A DNA stretch of 41,521 bases from Novosphingobium sp. (GTDB lineage Bacteria; Pseudomonadota; Alphaproteobacteria; Sphingomonadales; Sphingomonadaceae): NCBI RefSeq assembly GCF_025351285.1, contig NZ_JANXWG010000104.1, forward strand, positions 1-41,521, given 5' to 3'. Shown here one piece after another: positions 41,473-41,521 of the stretch. Position numbers and translations under genes: made by a program. The first letter of the stretch is position 1, and every line of letters starts with the position of its first letter. Below the pieces are notes generated by a model. It made no database searches and was not told where the DNA came from. It was given only the letters and a program-made list of their open reading frames with translations.

Positions 41473-41521
41473 GCTGACCGTATTCTCGCGGGCCCCGGCT
41501 CGCGGCGAGAAAGGCCCCGCG

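Overview
The window is about 65% GC and reads as chromosomal DNA of an alphaproteobacterium, most likely a sphingomonad (order Sphingomonadales, in the Novosphingobium/Erythrobacter range). The placement rests on the type of MutL with an endonuclease motif, the stand-alone HisI, the pairing of a DOMON-like protein with a DUF1343 protein, the TraB/GumN lipoproteins, and two families of GC-rich palindromic repeat. It comes from my recognition of proteins and repeats, not from a search. Gene density is high, many genes overlap by ATGA, and I see no prophage, integrase, insertion sequence or CRISPR array.

Layout. 1-273: a tRNA-Lys(CTT) gene. 274-6377 (minus): the rod-shape cluster mreB-mreC-mreD-mrdA-rodA, i.e. 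the elongasome with its SEDS polymerase and PBP2. 6589-8903 (plus): mutL and a small lipoprotein. 8900-12244 (minus): a MaoC-like hydratase, a Met/His-rich outer-membrane-type protein with a small His/Met-rich secreted protein (probably metal related), and ychF. 12337-14603 (minus): a DUF1330-like protein, a FlaR-like P-loop kinase, pth and rplY, with a palindromic repeat filling the pth-rplY gap. 14790-16634 (minus): two tandem TraB/GumN proteins. 16749-22723 (plus): glyQ, glyS and ppdK; glyS carries an in-frame palindromic repeat and a second, AT-richer insertion. 22720-24413: a methyltransferase divergent from comF. 24414-24820: an unexplained, structured intergenic stretch. 24821-29163 (plus): hisI, a MerR regulator with a clear operator, a 600-residue acyl-CoA dehydrogenase and a DUF4403 lipoprotein. 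29186-32129 (minus): an MFS exporter, cysK and a dienelactone hydrolase, each overlapping the next by four bases. 32193-33841 (minus): a PilZ protein and tyrS. 33874-35633 (plus): the coupled DOMON-like/DUF1343 pair. 35630-36812 (minus): an extradiol dioxygenase-like protein and a small secreted protein. 36878-40953: a CoxE-type VWA protein and a MoxR ATPase, with two paralogous GFA zinc proteins (minus strand) and an L,D-transpeptidase (plus strand) between them. 41227-41472 (plus): a tiny secreted protein built from two copies of a Cys-bounded motif.

How the genes work together. Cell-envelope functions dominate: peptidoglycan elongation (mre/mrd/rod), 3-3 crosslinking (L,D-transpeptidase), possible muropeptide turnover (DUF1343), several lipoproteins and a candidate metal-handling outer membrane pair. 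The rest is translation housekeeping (tRNA-Lys, pth, rplY, glyQS, tyrS, ychF) and central metabolism (ppdK, cysK, hisI, acyl-CoA dehydrogenase). The least ordinary features are the repeat-derived peptide inside GlyS, the repeat occupying the pth translation-initiation region, the VWA/GFA/LDT/GFA/MoxR neighbourhood with TTAA-type promoter motifs, the DOMON/DUF1343 unit, and the 24.4-24.8 kb gap.
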